Translations under genes and position numbers: made by a program
Assembly (NCBI GenBank): GCA_021773115.1
Contig: JAJFKS010000005.1
Location: 124,001-188,000 of the forward strand
Source: Woeseiaceae bacterium
Lineage (GTDB): Bacteria > Pseudomonadota > Gammaproteobacteria > Steroidobacterales > Woeseiaceae
Length of the DNA: 64,000 nt
Direction of reading: 5' to 3'
Shown here: positions 17,967 through 26,811 of the stretch, piece by piece
How the letters are laid out: every line of letters begins with the position of its first letter
Numbering within the stretch: position 1 is the first letter of the stretch
Notes under the pieces: generated by a model
Told to the model about the DNA's origin: nothing
Database searches by the model: none
Seen by the model: the letters and a program-made list of their open reading frames with translations, nothing else

Positions 17967-19283
17967 ATGACAAGACAGTCCCGGCTGAATTTCTTCACTG
18001 CCCCCATGCTGCTGTTAGTTTCGAGCGCTGCAATGTCGTCAGGGCTCAACGCCGACGAGCGGCGAATGATGGCCTGGATCGACGCAAATACCGAAGACGC
18101 CATCGACCTGCTGGAAGAAACCGTCAACATTAGTAGCGGAACGATGAACCACGAAGGAATTCGCGCGCTCGGTGCCGTCATGGAACGGGAGCTTGAGGCA
18201 CTGGGTTTTACGGCTGAATGGATCGAGGTGCCTGATGAAATGCAGCGCGCCGGGCATCTGTTCGGTCGCCGCTACTGCGACGGCAAGAAGAGAGTCCTGT
18301 TAATCGGCCACCTCGACACGGTATTCGAGGCAGACGACGGATTTCAATCCTATCGACGCGACGGCGACACCGCATTCGGTCCGGGAGTCGAAGACATGAA
18401 GGCCGGCAACGCCGTCATCGTCTATGCATTGAAAGCGTTGCAGGAAATTGGTGCCCTGGACGACCTGTCGGTGACGGTCGCGTACATCGGTGACGAGGAA
18501 AACGCCGGCTCACCAATTAGCCTGTCGAAGCACGACCTTATCGAAGCGGGTAAGTGGGCCGAGGTCTCGCTTGGTTTTGAGGGTGGAATCTCATACGACG
18601 GTCAGGACTGGGCGACGATCTCACGGCGCAGTACATCCAACTGGTATCTCGAAGTGACCGGCAAGCAGGCGCATTCGTCGCGCATCTTTAATGAAGACGT
18701 AGGCCATGGCGCCATCTTTGAGGCGGCGAGAATCCTCAGTGAGTTTGATCGAAAAGTTCGCGGTGAGGAGTACCTGACCTTTAATGCAGGAACCATTCAG
18801 GGTGGGACTGACGTCGCCTACGATTTCGAAAATAACCGCGGCACGACTTTCGGCAAGACCAACGTCGTCCCGAATAAAGTCGTTGTTCACGGCGATATTC
18901 GCAGCATTTCACAGGCGCAACTGGAACGCACACGAGCCGCAATGCGTGACATCGTTGCCAATCATCTGCCGCTGACCGATGCCCACATCGAGTTCGAAGA
19001 TCGGTATCCACCGATGGAACCAACCGAGGGCAACAAACGCCTTCACTCAATCTTGTCACAGGCGAATGAAGATCTCGGTCGAGGCTCAATGCCAATTGTG
19101 GATCCGTCGCGGCGCGGCGCTGCCGATATTTCCTTCGTCGCTCCATACTCGGACGCGCTGGCGGGCATGGGCGCCGTGGGCGAGGGAGGGCATACACCGA
19201 ATGAAAGTCTTGATCTGACATCCATGCCAGTAGCGATCAAGCAGGCCGCGTTAATGCTGTACCGGCTGGCTAAGGAAAAATAG
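17967..19283 (+). CDS. Exported M20-family metallopeptidase (carboxypeptidase G2-like)
   Basis: A 438-residue zinc exopeptidase or deacylase. The ATG at 17967 gives a signal peptide (MTRQSRLNFFTAPMLLLVSSAAMSS); a longer frame to 17778 overlaps the previous gene and is not needed. Metal and catalytic residues are visible: His115 and Asp117 in GHLDTVFE, bridging Asp143 in GPGVEDMK, the general base in GDEE (175-178), and a final His in GEGGHTPNE. The dimerisation domain sits between (ATISRRSTSNWYLEVTG..). The family releases C-terminal amino acids such as glutamate or cleaves N-acyl amino acids. Its 3' end overlaps the convergent lipoprotein gene by 14 nt. Confidence 0.88.
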   Translation: MTRQSRLNFFTAPMLLLVSSAAMSSGLNADERRMMAWIDANTEDAIDLLEETVNISSGTMNHEGIRALGAVMERELEALGFTAEWIEVPDEMQRAGHLFGRRYCDGKKRVLLIGHLDTVFEADDGFQSYRRDGDTAFGPGVEDMKAGNAVIVYALKALQEIGALDDLSVTVAYIGDEENAGSPISLSKHDLIEAGKWAEVSLGFEGGISYDGQDWATISRRSTSNWYLEVTGKQAHSSRIFNEDVGHGAIFEAARILSEFDRKVRGEEYLTFNAGTIQGGTDVAYDFENNRGTTFGKTNVVPNKVVVHGDIRSISQAQLERTRAAMRDIVANHLPLTDAHIEFEDRYPPMEPTEGNKRLHSILSQANEDLGRGSMPIVDPSRRGAADISFVAPYSDALAGMGAVGEGGHTPNESLDLTSMPVAIKQAALMLYRLAKEK

Positions 19284-20520
19284 CCTGGTGGAATCGACTG
19301 AGGTCGGGAACGTGCTCGCGCTCGCGAGCGAGTTCGATTTCATAGATCGCCATGCCGAGGTCGCGCAAGAACGGTAAAGCGATTTCGTCGTACTCGTAAG
19401 TGTCGTCATTAAAGGTTTCGTTCGCGTTTGTGAAGATCGACGCGGCCAGCAAAAATTCGACTCCATTTTCAAAGTCGACAATGTACGCACCGTCGGTGAG
19501 GAAGCCATAAGCGTCACCGGGCTTATTGAAAATGCGAATGTTGTCCGGAATCGTCGGCGCAGACCCGCCGTACATAAGGAATTTTACGAAACCGTCTGGA
19601 TAGCGCTCAGCATCAGCGTACTCGGCAATGCCGCTGTCGCCCGGATATGCCGACATATTGCGATACACAAATTGATAATCGTCGTCTGTCAGATTGAAGC
19701 GACGATGCTTCTCGACAAACTGCGGAAACATCAACGCCTGTACCACGTCGTGGAGATCCTGCAGGGCGAATACGTTATTGTTGCTGAAGTCCTTCGGGCG
19801 TTCGAGTCGTGCACCATCAACGATCTCCGCGCGACCGAGCAATATCGGCTCGTCATGCGCGTAGCTGAAATCGCTAATTTGTCCATCCTGCGCGTACAGG
19901 GTCGTGTCTCCATCGACAAACGTGACAGGGTTTGTCCTGGCATTTTCATAAGCGTTCCGCGCCACTTCCAATCGATGAAAGATGCGCGTGTTCTGGTAGC
20001 CCTTCGCGCGCAGCGATTCGTTCAGCGCTTCCTGGCCGATGAATTCGTACAGGCGGTTAAAGGCATCGTTATCGCTTACCAGCAATATTTTGCGGATGTA
20101 GTGGCCAATCGATGGCAGACCTGTCGAAGAGGAAGGGTCGCTTAAGGCGGGTGTCTGCCAGTCTGACGCGGCGCCTGTCAGCATCGTCGTATCCCGAGTC
20201 AGCCCTGGAATCGCCAGTTCGTTTATTTTTTCGAGGGCAAGCAGTGCGGCCGGCAGCTTAACGGTGCTCGCCGGGTAGAAATACTGATCCGGATCGACGC
20301 GGTAGGTATAGCTCGTAAATTTTGCACGGTTTGCGGCATCCCTGTCGATCTGCGTATAGATTATTTGCAGACGGTACCTATCAGGGTCTTGCATCACTGT
20401 CGCAAATCGCTGCGATTGTGAACGCAGGAGTTCGTCCATCGATCCGTTCCATCCGGTATTCTGCTGGCAGCCACAAAGCAGTGCTCCAGCCAGTAGCCCA
20501 ATCGAGCAACTGCGTAGCAT
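19270..20520 (-). CDS. Lipoprotein serine hydrolase, class A beta-lactamase-like (beta-lactamase2 fold)
   Basis: A 416-residue putative lipoprotein: hydrophobic segment then LLCGC with the lipidation Cys at about 18. Active-site signatures of the class A/PBP type are present: SxxK as ASTVKL, SDN as SDNDAFN, and a KxG-like element in FNKPGDAYG. A long insert (about 195-300) separates SDN from KxG, unlike resistance beta-lactamases, so a housekeeping D,D- or L,D-peptide role is more likely. Its ATG overlaps the stop of the upstream LD-carboxypeptidase gene by 1 nt (TAATG), so the two are translationally coupled. That supports a cell-wall peptide function. Confidence 0.8.
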   Translation of the reverse strand: MLRSCSIGLLAGALLCGCQQNTGWNGSMDELLRSQSQRFATVMQDPDRYRLQIIYTQIDRDAANRAKFTSYTYRVDPDQYFYPASTVKLPAALLALEKINELAIPGLTRDTTMLTGAASDWQTPALSDPSSSTGLPSIGHYIRKILLVSDNDAFNRLYEFIGQEALNESLRAKGYQNTRIFHRLEVARNAYENARTNPVTFVDGDTTLYAQDGQISDFSYAHDEPILLGRAEIVDGARLERPKDFSNNNVFALQDLHDVVQALMFPQFVEKHRRFNLTDDDYQFVYRNMSAYPGDSGIAEYADAERYPDGFVKFLMYGGSAPTIPDNIRIFNKPGDAYGFLTDGAYIVDFENGVEFLLAASIFTNANETFNDDTYEYDEIALPFLRDLGMAIYEIELAREREHVPDLSRFHQAIFP

Positions 20521-21569
20521 TAGATAACCGCAGGTTCGAGCAAGCGCAAGGTGCCTTCATCACCACTGAGTTCAGCCTCAATGCCTATCGGCACGACGGT
20601 CTGCTCGCGCACGTGACCGATCATGATGCCCCGCACCACTGGAATGCCAAGGTCCGCCGTTCGGTCGCGAAACACTTCCTCGAGGCTGAATGTGTTGCCG
20701 TCAGTGTCACTGTCCGTGAACTTGCCGAATACGATGCCGGCGGCCTGCTGCAATTTCCCGGCAAGTCGAAGCTGGGTCAACATGCGATCGATGCGATAGG
20801 GCGCCTCGTGAACATCCTCCAGAAATACGATTCGATCGCGAAAGTCCGGTTCGAATTCTGTTCCCATCAACACCGAGATCAGGGTCAGATTGCCTCCGAT
20901 CAGGCGGCCTTTGGCGATGCCGCCGGTGATATAGGTGAGACGATTGTCGCTATCGACCTTACCTTCGCCCGCTTCAAAGGGCGGTGCAACTCCGATCAGA
21001 GTCGTCGGCGTCGGTTGTACCAACACTTTCTTGAATTCGCCCAGCGAATAATCGGAAAAGCTGCCGGACGCATTCGGCCCATGAAAGCCAACAACTCCGG
21101 TCTTGGTATGTATCGCTGTCAGTATGCCGGTGATGTCGCTCATACCCAGCAATATCTTGGGCCTGTTACGAATTAAATCGTAATCCAGGTACGGCAATAT
21201 TCGTGGTGTGCCGTAGCCACCACGCAGACAAAAAATGGCATCAACGTCGTCATCGGCAAACATCGAATTGACGTCATCGGCGCGAGCGCGGTCCGCGCCG
21301 GCAAGGTATTGCTGACGATCGAAGAGATGAGCGCCTTGTATGACGTTGAAGCCCAAAGAGCGAATGAGGTCGAGCGAAATGCGAATGTCTTCATCTTCAA
21401 GCGAGCTGCTGGCCGGCGCGACCAGTCCGATAGTGTCACCGCGCGCGAGCCGCCGTGGCTTCAGTATCCTGTTGCTCCGGGCTGTAGCCGCACTCGCTGC
21501 CGGGAATGCACTGCTACCCCCAAGGAGGGCGGCGGCGATGGTACTTTGGAGCATTTTTCGTCGATTCAT
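20520..21569 (-). CDS. ldcA: LD-carboxypeptidase (peptidase S66) with Tat-like signal peptide
   Basis: About 349 residues from the ATG at 21569. The signal MNRRKMLQSTIAAALLGG has a twin arginine before a hydrophobic stretch. The S66 core follows: IGLVAPASS, AIFCLRGGYGTPRILPYLDY, and nucleophile Ser144 in LLGMSDITG, then GNLTLISVLMGT and IVFLEDVHEAPYRIDRM carrying the catalytic Glu. A late His in GIMIGHVREQ completes the triad. LdcA removes the terminal D-Ala from murein tetrapeptides (L,D bond). E. coli LdcA is cytoplasmic, so an exported version is notable. It is divergent from the RpiR-type regulator across 61 bp. Confidence 0.9.
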   Translation of the reverse strand: MNRRKMLQSTIAAALLGGSSAFPAASAATARSNRILKPRRLARGDTIGLVAPASSSLEDEDIRISLDLIRSLGFNVIQGAHLFDRQQYLAGADRARADDVNSMFADDDVDAIFCLRGGYGTPRILPYLDYDLIRNRPKILLGMSDITGILTAIHTKTGVVGFHGPNASGSFSDYSLGEFKKVLVQPTPTTLIGVAPPFEAGEGKVDSDNRLTYITGGIAKGRLIGGNLTLISVLMGTEFEPDFRDRIVFLEDVHEAPYRIDRMLTQLRLAGKLQQAAGIVFGKFTDSDTDGNTFSLEEVFRDRTADLGIPVVRGIMIGHVREQTVVPIGIEAELSGDEGTLRLLEPAVI

Positions 21570-21600
21570 CGGCAACGGGCCTGTACAGGGTTCTTGTGTT

Positions 21601-21613
21601 CTGATTACATCAG
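21601..21613. promoter_or_regulatory. Small inverted repeat in the ldcA/rpiR divergent intergenic region
   Basis: CTGAT-TAC-ATCAG (21601-21613) is a perfect 5-bp dyad with a 3-bp spacer, 17 nt before the regulator ATG and 31 nt before the divergent ldcA start. RpiR/MurR proteins bind dyads of this kind near their own genes, so it is a candidate operator. A 5-bp arm could occur by chance. Confidence 0.3.
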
Positions 21614-21630
21614 AGATCGATTGATTTATC

Positions 21631-22488
21631 ATGGTCCTCATGTCCTGCCTGGCAATCATACGATCTGCGCGCGACGAAATGTCGGCGAACGAGAAGAAAC
21701 TCGCTGATTTTATTCTCGAAAACCCGTCATTGATTCGCGATTACTCGTCCCAGCAAATAGCGGGTTCGGTCGGCGTCAGTCAGTCCAGTGTCGTCAAGTT
21801 CAGCCAGAAAATGGGCTACAAAGGCTTCACGGACCTGAAGCTCGCTATCCACGAAACCGTGGTTAAGCAGGAGTCCAACATCGCCGTACTAAATGGCCGC
21901 CGCACCTCTCGCGGTGCCGGTGTATCACTCAAGGATCGCCTGTTCCAGGCCAAGAGCGATGCAATAAGCGGTGCCACGGATCTCAACGACGATGAAAGCC
22001 TGCGCGTCGCCGCAAGAGCCATTGAGGCGTCTTCGCTTGTGCATATTGTCAGCAGTGGCAATGCCTGCAGCGTCGCCAGAGACAGCGCACTCAAACTCAT
22101 GAGTCTGGGCAAGCCCGTTATTGCAGAAGCGGACGCCGAAGTGCAGCTCCTGGGTGCCGCGACGCTGACCCGCGGCGATTGCCTTATCCTGATTTCCGCC
22201 TCGGGACAGTCGGCACATTTGAGCCATCTGGCACAGCTGGCCAGGAAGGCCGGCGCATCCATTATCTCAGTGACCAACCAGTCAACGAATCCATTAGCCG
22301 CGCTGGCCGACATCCGCCTGTATTCGGTGTCGCACGGTAGCGATAGCGGTATGCTGAGCGTCGTGGCCGCGACCTCTCAGCAGCATATATTGGACCTGGT
22401 GTTTTACACGCTGGCCAAGTCGGCCAAGCGTGGCCAGGACTTGTTGGCCAGCAGCTGCAAGCCAACGGATTTGTCCGAAGCCAAATAG
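21631..22488 (+). CDS. RpiR/MurR-family transcriptional regulator
   Basis: A 285-residue regulator. The N-terminal helix-turn-helix (about 1-80) reads SANEKKLADFILENP, YSSQQIAGSVGVSQSSVVKFSQKMGYKGFTDLKLAI, the RpiR hallmark. The C-terminal SIS sugar-phosphate-binding domain (about 120-260) has IVSSGNACSVARD and CLILISASGQSAH. MurR of this family senses MurNAc-6-phosphate and controls murQ in E. coli. Here murQ lies 28 kb away but the divergent neighbour is an LD-carboxypeptidase, so a muropeptide-related effector is a reasonable guess. It ends 12 nt from the convergent lysA. Confidence 0.9.
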   Translation: MVLMSCLAIIRSARDEMSANEKKLADFILENPSLIRDYSSQQIAGSVGVSQSSVVKFSQKMGYKGFTDLKLAIHETVVKQESNIAVLNGRRTSRGAGVSLKDRLFQAKSDAISGATDLNDDESLRVAARAIEASSLVHIVSSGNACSVARDSALKLMSLGKPVIAEADAEVQLLGAATLTRGDCLILISASGQSAHLSHLAQLARKAGASIISVTNQSTNPLAALADIRLYSVSHGSDSGMLSVVAATSQQHILDLVFYTLAKSAKRGQDLLASSCKPTDLSEAK

Positions 22489-22500
22489 TGCCTGCCGCTG

Positions 22501-23763
22501 TCAGTCTGAGTTCCCCCAGGGTATGTCGAGAGCGATCATGCTGTCATAGTCAGGCCGCCGCCTGATTACCCTGAACTCGCTCCCGTCAACCAGCACCTCT
22601 GGAATCATCGGTCGCGTATTGTAGCTTGAGGCCATTACGCTGCCGTAGGCACCGGTACCTTCAATGATGATCAGGTCACCAGCCTCCTGCAGAGGCAGCT
22701 TGCGCTTGCGTGCGAAGGTGTCGCCGGTTTCGCAGACAGGCCCGACGACGTCGTAAAACTCTTCTGGTGCGTTGCTTTGCCGGCCGCCAACAATCGTGTG
22801 GTAAGCGTTGTACATACTCGGTCGCAAGAAATCGTTCATCGCGGCGTCGATGATCAGAAACTTCGATGCACCATTGGTCTTGGTATAAATTACGCTGCCA
22901 ACGAGCACGCCGGCATTGCCGACGAGCGATCGGCCGGGTTCGACAATGATGTCGCAATCGAGGTGCCCGACAGCTTCCTTTGCGACACGAGCGTAATCAT
23001 TCACCGTTGGTGCATTATCATTTAAATTATCGTAGTTAACGCCCAGGCCGCCGCCGAGATCAATCGTCGAGATCGTATGCCCCGCGTCTCGGAGCTCCTG
23101 TGTCAGTTCGGCAATACGGGAAAAAGCTGCCTTGAACGGGTTCAGGGTCATGATTTGCGAGCCGATGTGCATATCGACACCGCAGACTTCAATCCCTGGC
23201 AGTTTTCTTGCCTCGTCGTAGGCCGCCTTCGCATTATCAATGCCGATGCCAAACTTGTTCTCGGATTTTCCGGTTGAGATTTTTTCATGGGTGCCCGCAT
23301 CGACGTTTGGATTAATGCGAAACGCCACGCGCGCAGTTTTCTTGAGACGAGTCGCCGCCGCGCTGATGGCGCGCAGCTCCTGTTCCGACTCCACATTGAA
23401 TTGACGAATATTCTGCTGCAACGCGAACTCGATTTCGTGAACTGTCTTGGCGACACCGGAATAGACGATCTTCGAGGCCGGAATCCCTGCGGCCAATGCG
23501 CGGCGCATCTCACCCTCGGACACCACGTCGGCACCGGCACCGCGTGCGGCGAGCAAGCCAATAAGCGCCTGGTTCGAATTGGCCTTGACCGCGTAGCAAA
23601 TCAGAGCATTGAAGTCCTTTAGCGCATCAGCAAATGCATCGTAGCGAGCTTCGATAGCGGCGCGTGAATAACAATAAAACGGTGTGCCAACGGCATCGGC
23701 AATATGCCGAATCGCAACATCCTGTGCGTGGTAGTACCCATCGCGATAAGCGAACGCATTCAT
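22501..23763 (-). CDS. lysA: Diaminopimelate decarboxylase
   Basis: A 420-residue fold-III PLP enzyme that decarboxylates meso-diaminopimelate to L-lysine. Lys60 in YAVKAN binds PLP. Further signatures are FRINPNVDAGTHEKISTG, FGI, HIGSQ, LGGGLGVNY, EPGRSLVGNAG, the catalytic Cys region GPVCETGD, and EGTGAYGSVMASSYN. The length is that of standard LysA. In this neighbourhood the meso-DAP could come from murein peptides as well as biosynthesis. It is divergent from an NhaC-type carrier gene, with a good -10 element on its strand in the 101-bp gap. Confidence 0.96.
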   Translation of the reverse strand: MNAFAYRDGYYHAQDVAIRHIADAVGTPFYCYSRAAIEARYDAFADALKDFNALICYAVKANSNQALIGLLAARGAGADVVSEGEMRRALAAGIPASKIVYSGVAKTVHEIEFALQQNIRQFNVESEQELRAISAAATRLKKTARVAFRINPNVDAGTHEKISTGKSENKFGIGIDNAKAAYDEARKLPGIEVCGVDMHIGSQIMTLNPFKAAFSRIAELTQELRDAGHTISTIDLGGGLGVNYDNLNDNAPTVNDYARVAKEAVGHLDCDIIVEPGRSLVGNAGVLVGSVIYTKTNGASKFLIIDAAMNDFLRPSMYNAYHTIVGGRQSNAPEEFYDVVGPVCETGDTFARKRKLPLQEAGDLIIIEGTGAYGSVMASSYNTRPMIPEVLVDGSEFRVIRRRPDYDSMIALDIPWGNSD

Positions 23764-23794
23764 TTAAGTGACTTCTGTCCATGAGGAATAAATT

Positions 23795-23823
23795 ATTATA
23801 TTGGTTGACTGCCCCAGAATAAA
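23795..23823 (-). promoter_or_regulatory. Candidate lysA promoter
   Basis: Read on the minus strand, a perfect TATAAT (complement of 23795-23800) is preceded after 17 nt by TTTATT (complement of 23818-23823, 3 of 6 consensus). It lies 31 nt upstream of the lysA ATG. A TTGACT on the plus strand (23805-23810) may serve the divergent carrier gene, but no matching -10 is clear. The gap is too short for a lysine riboswitch. Confidence 0.4.
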
Positions 23824-23864
23824 TGAATAGCTTGGCCGCTAGCTTTTTGCAACCAGGACACTAG

Positions 23865-25247
23865 GTGAACACAAATATGGACTGGTTATCGGTTGTCCCA
23901 CCCGTGGTTGCTATCGTCGTTGTGCTTTGGCGCAAAGAAGTCATCGTTGCGCTGCTGCTGGCGATCTTCTCGGCAGAATTGTTGCAAATGTCGTTCACCT
24001 GGTGGGCGCCGGCCCCTGCAACACTGAATACCATCGAACGCATCGTCGGCGTATTTAACGGTCCCGACAACGCCCGCCTGCTGATCTTCAGCCTGATGAT
24101 CGGTGCGCTGCTGGCCTTTATTCGCGTATCCGGCGGGGTCGCAGCGACGGTCGAGAGTCTCACCAGGCGGGGTATCGCGCGCAATGGGCGGAGTGCCGCA
24201 TTGCTGACGAGCGGGGTTGGCGTGATGGTTTTCGTGGAGTCGAACCTCAGCGTCCTGACGGCCGGCATCCTCTCCCGAGGTCTGTTCGACAAGTTTGGGA
24301 TGAGTCGCGCCAAGCTGGCTTATATTATCGACAGTACCTCGGCACCGGTGTGCATCCTGATCCTGTTAAACGGCTGGGGTGCGTTCGTGCTGGTATTGTT
24401 GAACCAGTACGACTTTGGGCTGACCTCGGCCCAGGTGCTGTGGGGCAGCATCTACTTCAACTTCTACGCGATCCTGACCTTGGCGATCGTGTTCGCGACG
24501 GCCGCCACCGGCCGCTATTTCGGGCCGCTTGCGACCAGCGAGGCCGGAGTCGGAGTGGATGTACATCTCGAAGAGCATATCGCCGCAACGAAGCCGAGCT
24601 ACATGGTCATGCCGCTCGTCGTCATGATTCTCGGCATGCTCGGTTTCATGTATTACACAGGAAATGGCAACCTCGCCGAGGGCAGCGGCTCGAAGTCGGT
24701 GCTTTACGCGACGACGCTCGCAACGCTGCTTGCCTATTTCCAGATGCTCATAAGCGGTGGCTTTCAGCACATCAAGCTCGTCAAAATTGCGTTTCAGGGT
24801 ATGGGAGACCTTATGCCGCTGGTCGCAATTTTATTATTGGCGCTGGCGCTCGGCCAAAGCCTTGGCGATATGGGTACCGGCGCCTATATCGCGAAGCTGG
24901 TTGGCGGTAATCTGCCGGACTTCCTGATTCCCGCAATGTTGTTTCTGGCGGGAGCGTTGATTTCGTTCTCGACCGGCACATCCTGGGGAACCTTCGCGAT
25001 TCTTATTCCGCTGGGTATGCCGCTCGCAATTTCCCTGGATCTGCCACCGTCGCTATGCCTGGCTGCGATACTGGGCGGTGGCGTCTTCGGTGACCATTGT
25101 TCACCGATTTCCGATACGACGGCAGTGTCCGCTATCGCGTCGGGATGTGATCTGCTCGAACACGTGCGTACGCAGTTGCCGTATGCCGTGGCGGCTGGTT
25201 CAATTGCGTTGTTGATGTACCTCGTCGCAGGCATTGTATTGATATGA
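23865..25247 (+). CDS. NhaC-family Na+/H+ antiporter-type carrier
   Basis: A 460-residue polytopic protein with about eleven to twelve membrane helices. ILGGGVFGDHCSPISDTTAVSAIASGCDLLEHVRTQ is the NhaC/IT-superfamily signature, and a matching first-half repeat is seen around VFVESNLSVLTAG. Family members exchange Na+ and H+ or carry organic acids and amino acids; NhaC relatives regulated with lysine genes (LysW) are predicted lysine carriers. The position divergent from lysA makes lysine or DAP a fair guess. GTG at 23865 is chosen because AGGA lies 6 nt upstream; ATG 23877 is possible. It overlaps the next gene by 4 nt. Confidence 0.85.
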   Translation: MNTNMDWLSVVPPVVAIVVVLWRKEVIVALLLAIFSAELLQMSFTWWAPAPATLNTIERIVGVFNGPDNARLLIFSLMIGALLAFIRVSGGVAATVESLTRRGIARNGRSAALLTSGVGVMVFVESNLSVLTAGILSRGLFDKFGMSRAKLAYIIDSTSAPVCILILLNGWGAFVLVLLNQYDFGLTSAQVLWGSIYFNFYAILTLAIVFATAATGRYFGPLATSEAGVGVDVHLEEHIAATKPSYMVMPLVVMILGMLGFMYYTGNGNLAEGSGSKSVLYATTLATLLAYFQMLISGGFQHIKLVKIAFQGMGDLMPLVAILLLALALGQSLGDMGTGAYIAKLVGGNLPDFLIPAMLFLAGALISFSTGTSWGTFAILIPLGMPLAISLDLPPSLCLAAILGGGVFGDHCSPISDTTAVSAIASGCDLLEHVRTQLPYAVAAGSIALLMYLVAGIVLI

Positions 25248-26809
25248 GTTTTGTCCGACGTCTCGTTCCCGCATTGCTGATCACGGTACTGCTCGGCGCC
25301 TGCGCGACACAAGCACAGCTATCACCGAAGAAAATCGACGCGCTCGTCATTGCAGCGATGCAGGAGTTCTCGGTACCGGGTGTCGCTGTCGGTGTCATTA
25401 AAAATGGCGTGGTTGTGCATGCGTCTGGCTACGGTGTGCGCGAACTCGGTCTCGACGAGCCGGTCAATACGCAGACGCTTTTCCGTATTGCGTCAACCTC
25501 GAAAGCCTTCACGACGGCGTCGCTGGCGATGCTGGTTGATGAGGGCAAGCTCAATTGGGACGACAAGGTTGTTGATCACATCCCCGGTTTCGCGCTTTAC
25601 GACCCCTGGGTGACAAAGGAATTTACGGTCGTTGACCTGCTCACCCATCGCAGTGGTCTTGTCAGCGGCGCCGGCGACCTGATGCTGTGGCCGAAACCCA
25701 ACCTGTTTAGCCGCGAAGATATTATCCACGGGCTTCGATACTTCAAACCCGAGAGTGCTTTCCGCACCGAGTATGCCTACGACAACTTGCTTTACATCGT
25801 CGGCGGCGAACTGGTTCCGGCTGTGACAGGAATGGCTTGGGAAGATTTTGTCGAGCAACGAATTCTCGGCAAACTCGGCGCCAAACGCTGTTTCGCCGGG
25901 CATATTCCCCCGTCTGAAATGCAGAATCTCGCGGCGCCTCACGCGATTATCGAAGGTGAGCTGCAGGTTGTGGATCGCAATCGCGCGAGCCCCGACGTTG
26001 ACGTGGCGGCGGCTGCTGGCGGTGTGCGTTGCAGCCTGGGCGACATGCTTAAGTGGGTCCAGCTGCAACTGGCTCGTGGCAAACTTCCCGACGGCTCAGA
26101 GCTATTCAGTGAGAAACAAAGCCGCATCATGTGGAGTCCACAAACAATTCTTGATGTCGGCGACGACGCGTTTGAGCGTGACCGAACGCATTTCAAAGCT
26201 TATGCGCTCGGCTGGCGGCTCGCTGACGTGCAGGGCTACAAGCATATATCGCATACCGGGAGTTACACGGGATTTCGCGCTCAGGTCATCCTGGTTCCGG
26301 AGCTCGATCTTGGCGTCGTGATCCTGCTTAATGCGTCAGCCAGCAGCGCACGTGCCGCCATCGGGGAGGGCATCGTGAAGGCCTACATGGGCATTAATGG
26401 TGTCGACTGGGTTGAGTATTTCGCTCGAGAAGCTGCGAAGGAAGCGGCCGAGGAGTCCGAAATAGTGGCGACCGAACCGGATTTCCAGAATGGCCGTGTA
26501 CGGGCATCGCTCGATAGCTACGCAGGCCGGTATCGGGACGCCTGGTTTGGCGACGTCTTGATAGAAATGCGCGGCGATGAGCTGTGGTTCAAGGCTGCCA
26601 AGTCACCCCGAATGCAGGGTCGGCTGTGGCCATTCGAGGACCACCGGTTCTATGCCTACTGGACCGACAGAACCCTGGAAGCTGATGCCTGGGTCGTATT
26701 CGACGTCGATGACACCGGTAACAGCAGCCGCATGGAGCTTAAGCCTGTCTGGGATGATTCGGACTGGGACTTAAGCGACCTTGATCTGCAACGGGTTAAG
26801 GATGAGTAG
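25244..26809 (+). CDS. Lipoprotein serine hydrolase (class C beta-lactamase-like) with DUF3471-like tail
   Basis: A 521-residue putative lipoprotein with lipobox VLLGAC (Cys20). Active-site residues are Ser84-Thr-Ser-Lys87, Tyr179-Asp-Asn181 and His337-Thr-Gly. The catalytic domain covers about 28-380. A beta-rich C-terminal domain (about 425-521; YAGRYRDAWFGDV, DELWFKA) resembles DUF3471. Relatives include D-aminopeptidases and DD-carboxypeptidases. It is coupled by ATGA to the NhaC-type gene and ends 2 nt before alanine racemase. A D-Ala- or D-amino-acid-releasing function would make sense of that order, although this is inference. Confidence 0.87.
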   Translation: MSFVRRLVPALLITVLLGACATQAQLSPKKIDALVIAAMQEFSVPGVAVGVIKNGVVVHASGYGVRELGLDEPVNTQTLFRIASTSKAFTTASLAMLVDEGKLNWDDKVVDHIPGFALYDPWVTKEFTVVDLLTHRSGLVSGAGDLMLWPKPNLFSREDIIHGLRYFKPESAFRTEYAYDNLLYIVGGELVPAVTGMAWEDFVEQRILGKLGAKRCFAGHIPPSEMQNLAAPHAIIEGELQVVDRNRASPDVDVAAAAGGVRCSLGDMLKWVQLQLARGKLPDGSELFSEKQSRIMWSPQTILDVGDDAFERDRTHFKAYALGWRLADVQGYKHISHTGSYTGFRAQVILVPELDLGVVILLNASASSARAAIGEGIVKAYMGINGVDWVEYFAREAAKEAAEESEIVATEPDFQNGRVRASLDSYAGRYRDAWFGDVLIEMRGDELWFKAAKSPRMQGRLWPFEDHRFYAYWTDRTLEADAWVVFDVDDTGNSSRMELKPVWDDSDWDLSDLDLQRVKDE

Positions 26810-26811
26810 CC

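Noticed and set aside
20322..21176. 284-codon open frame on the plus strand
   Set aside because: It is antisense to the lipoprotein hydrolase and LD-carboxypeptidase genes, both with full active sites.
23764..23864. Possible lysine riboswitch between lysA and the NhaC-type gene
   Set aside because: The gap is 101 bp and holds two divergent promoters; a lysine riboswitch needs about 170 nt and no matching helices are seen.
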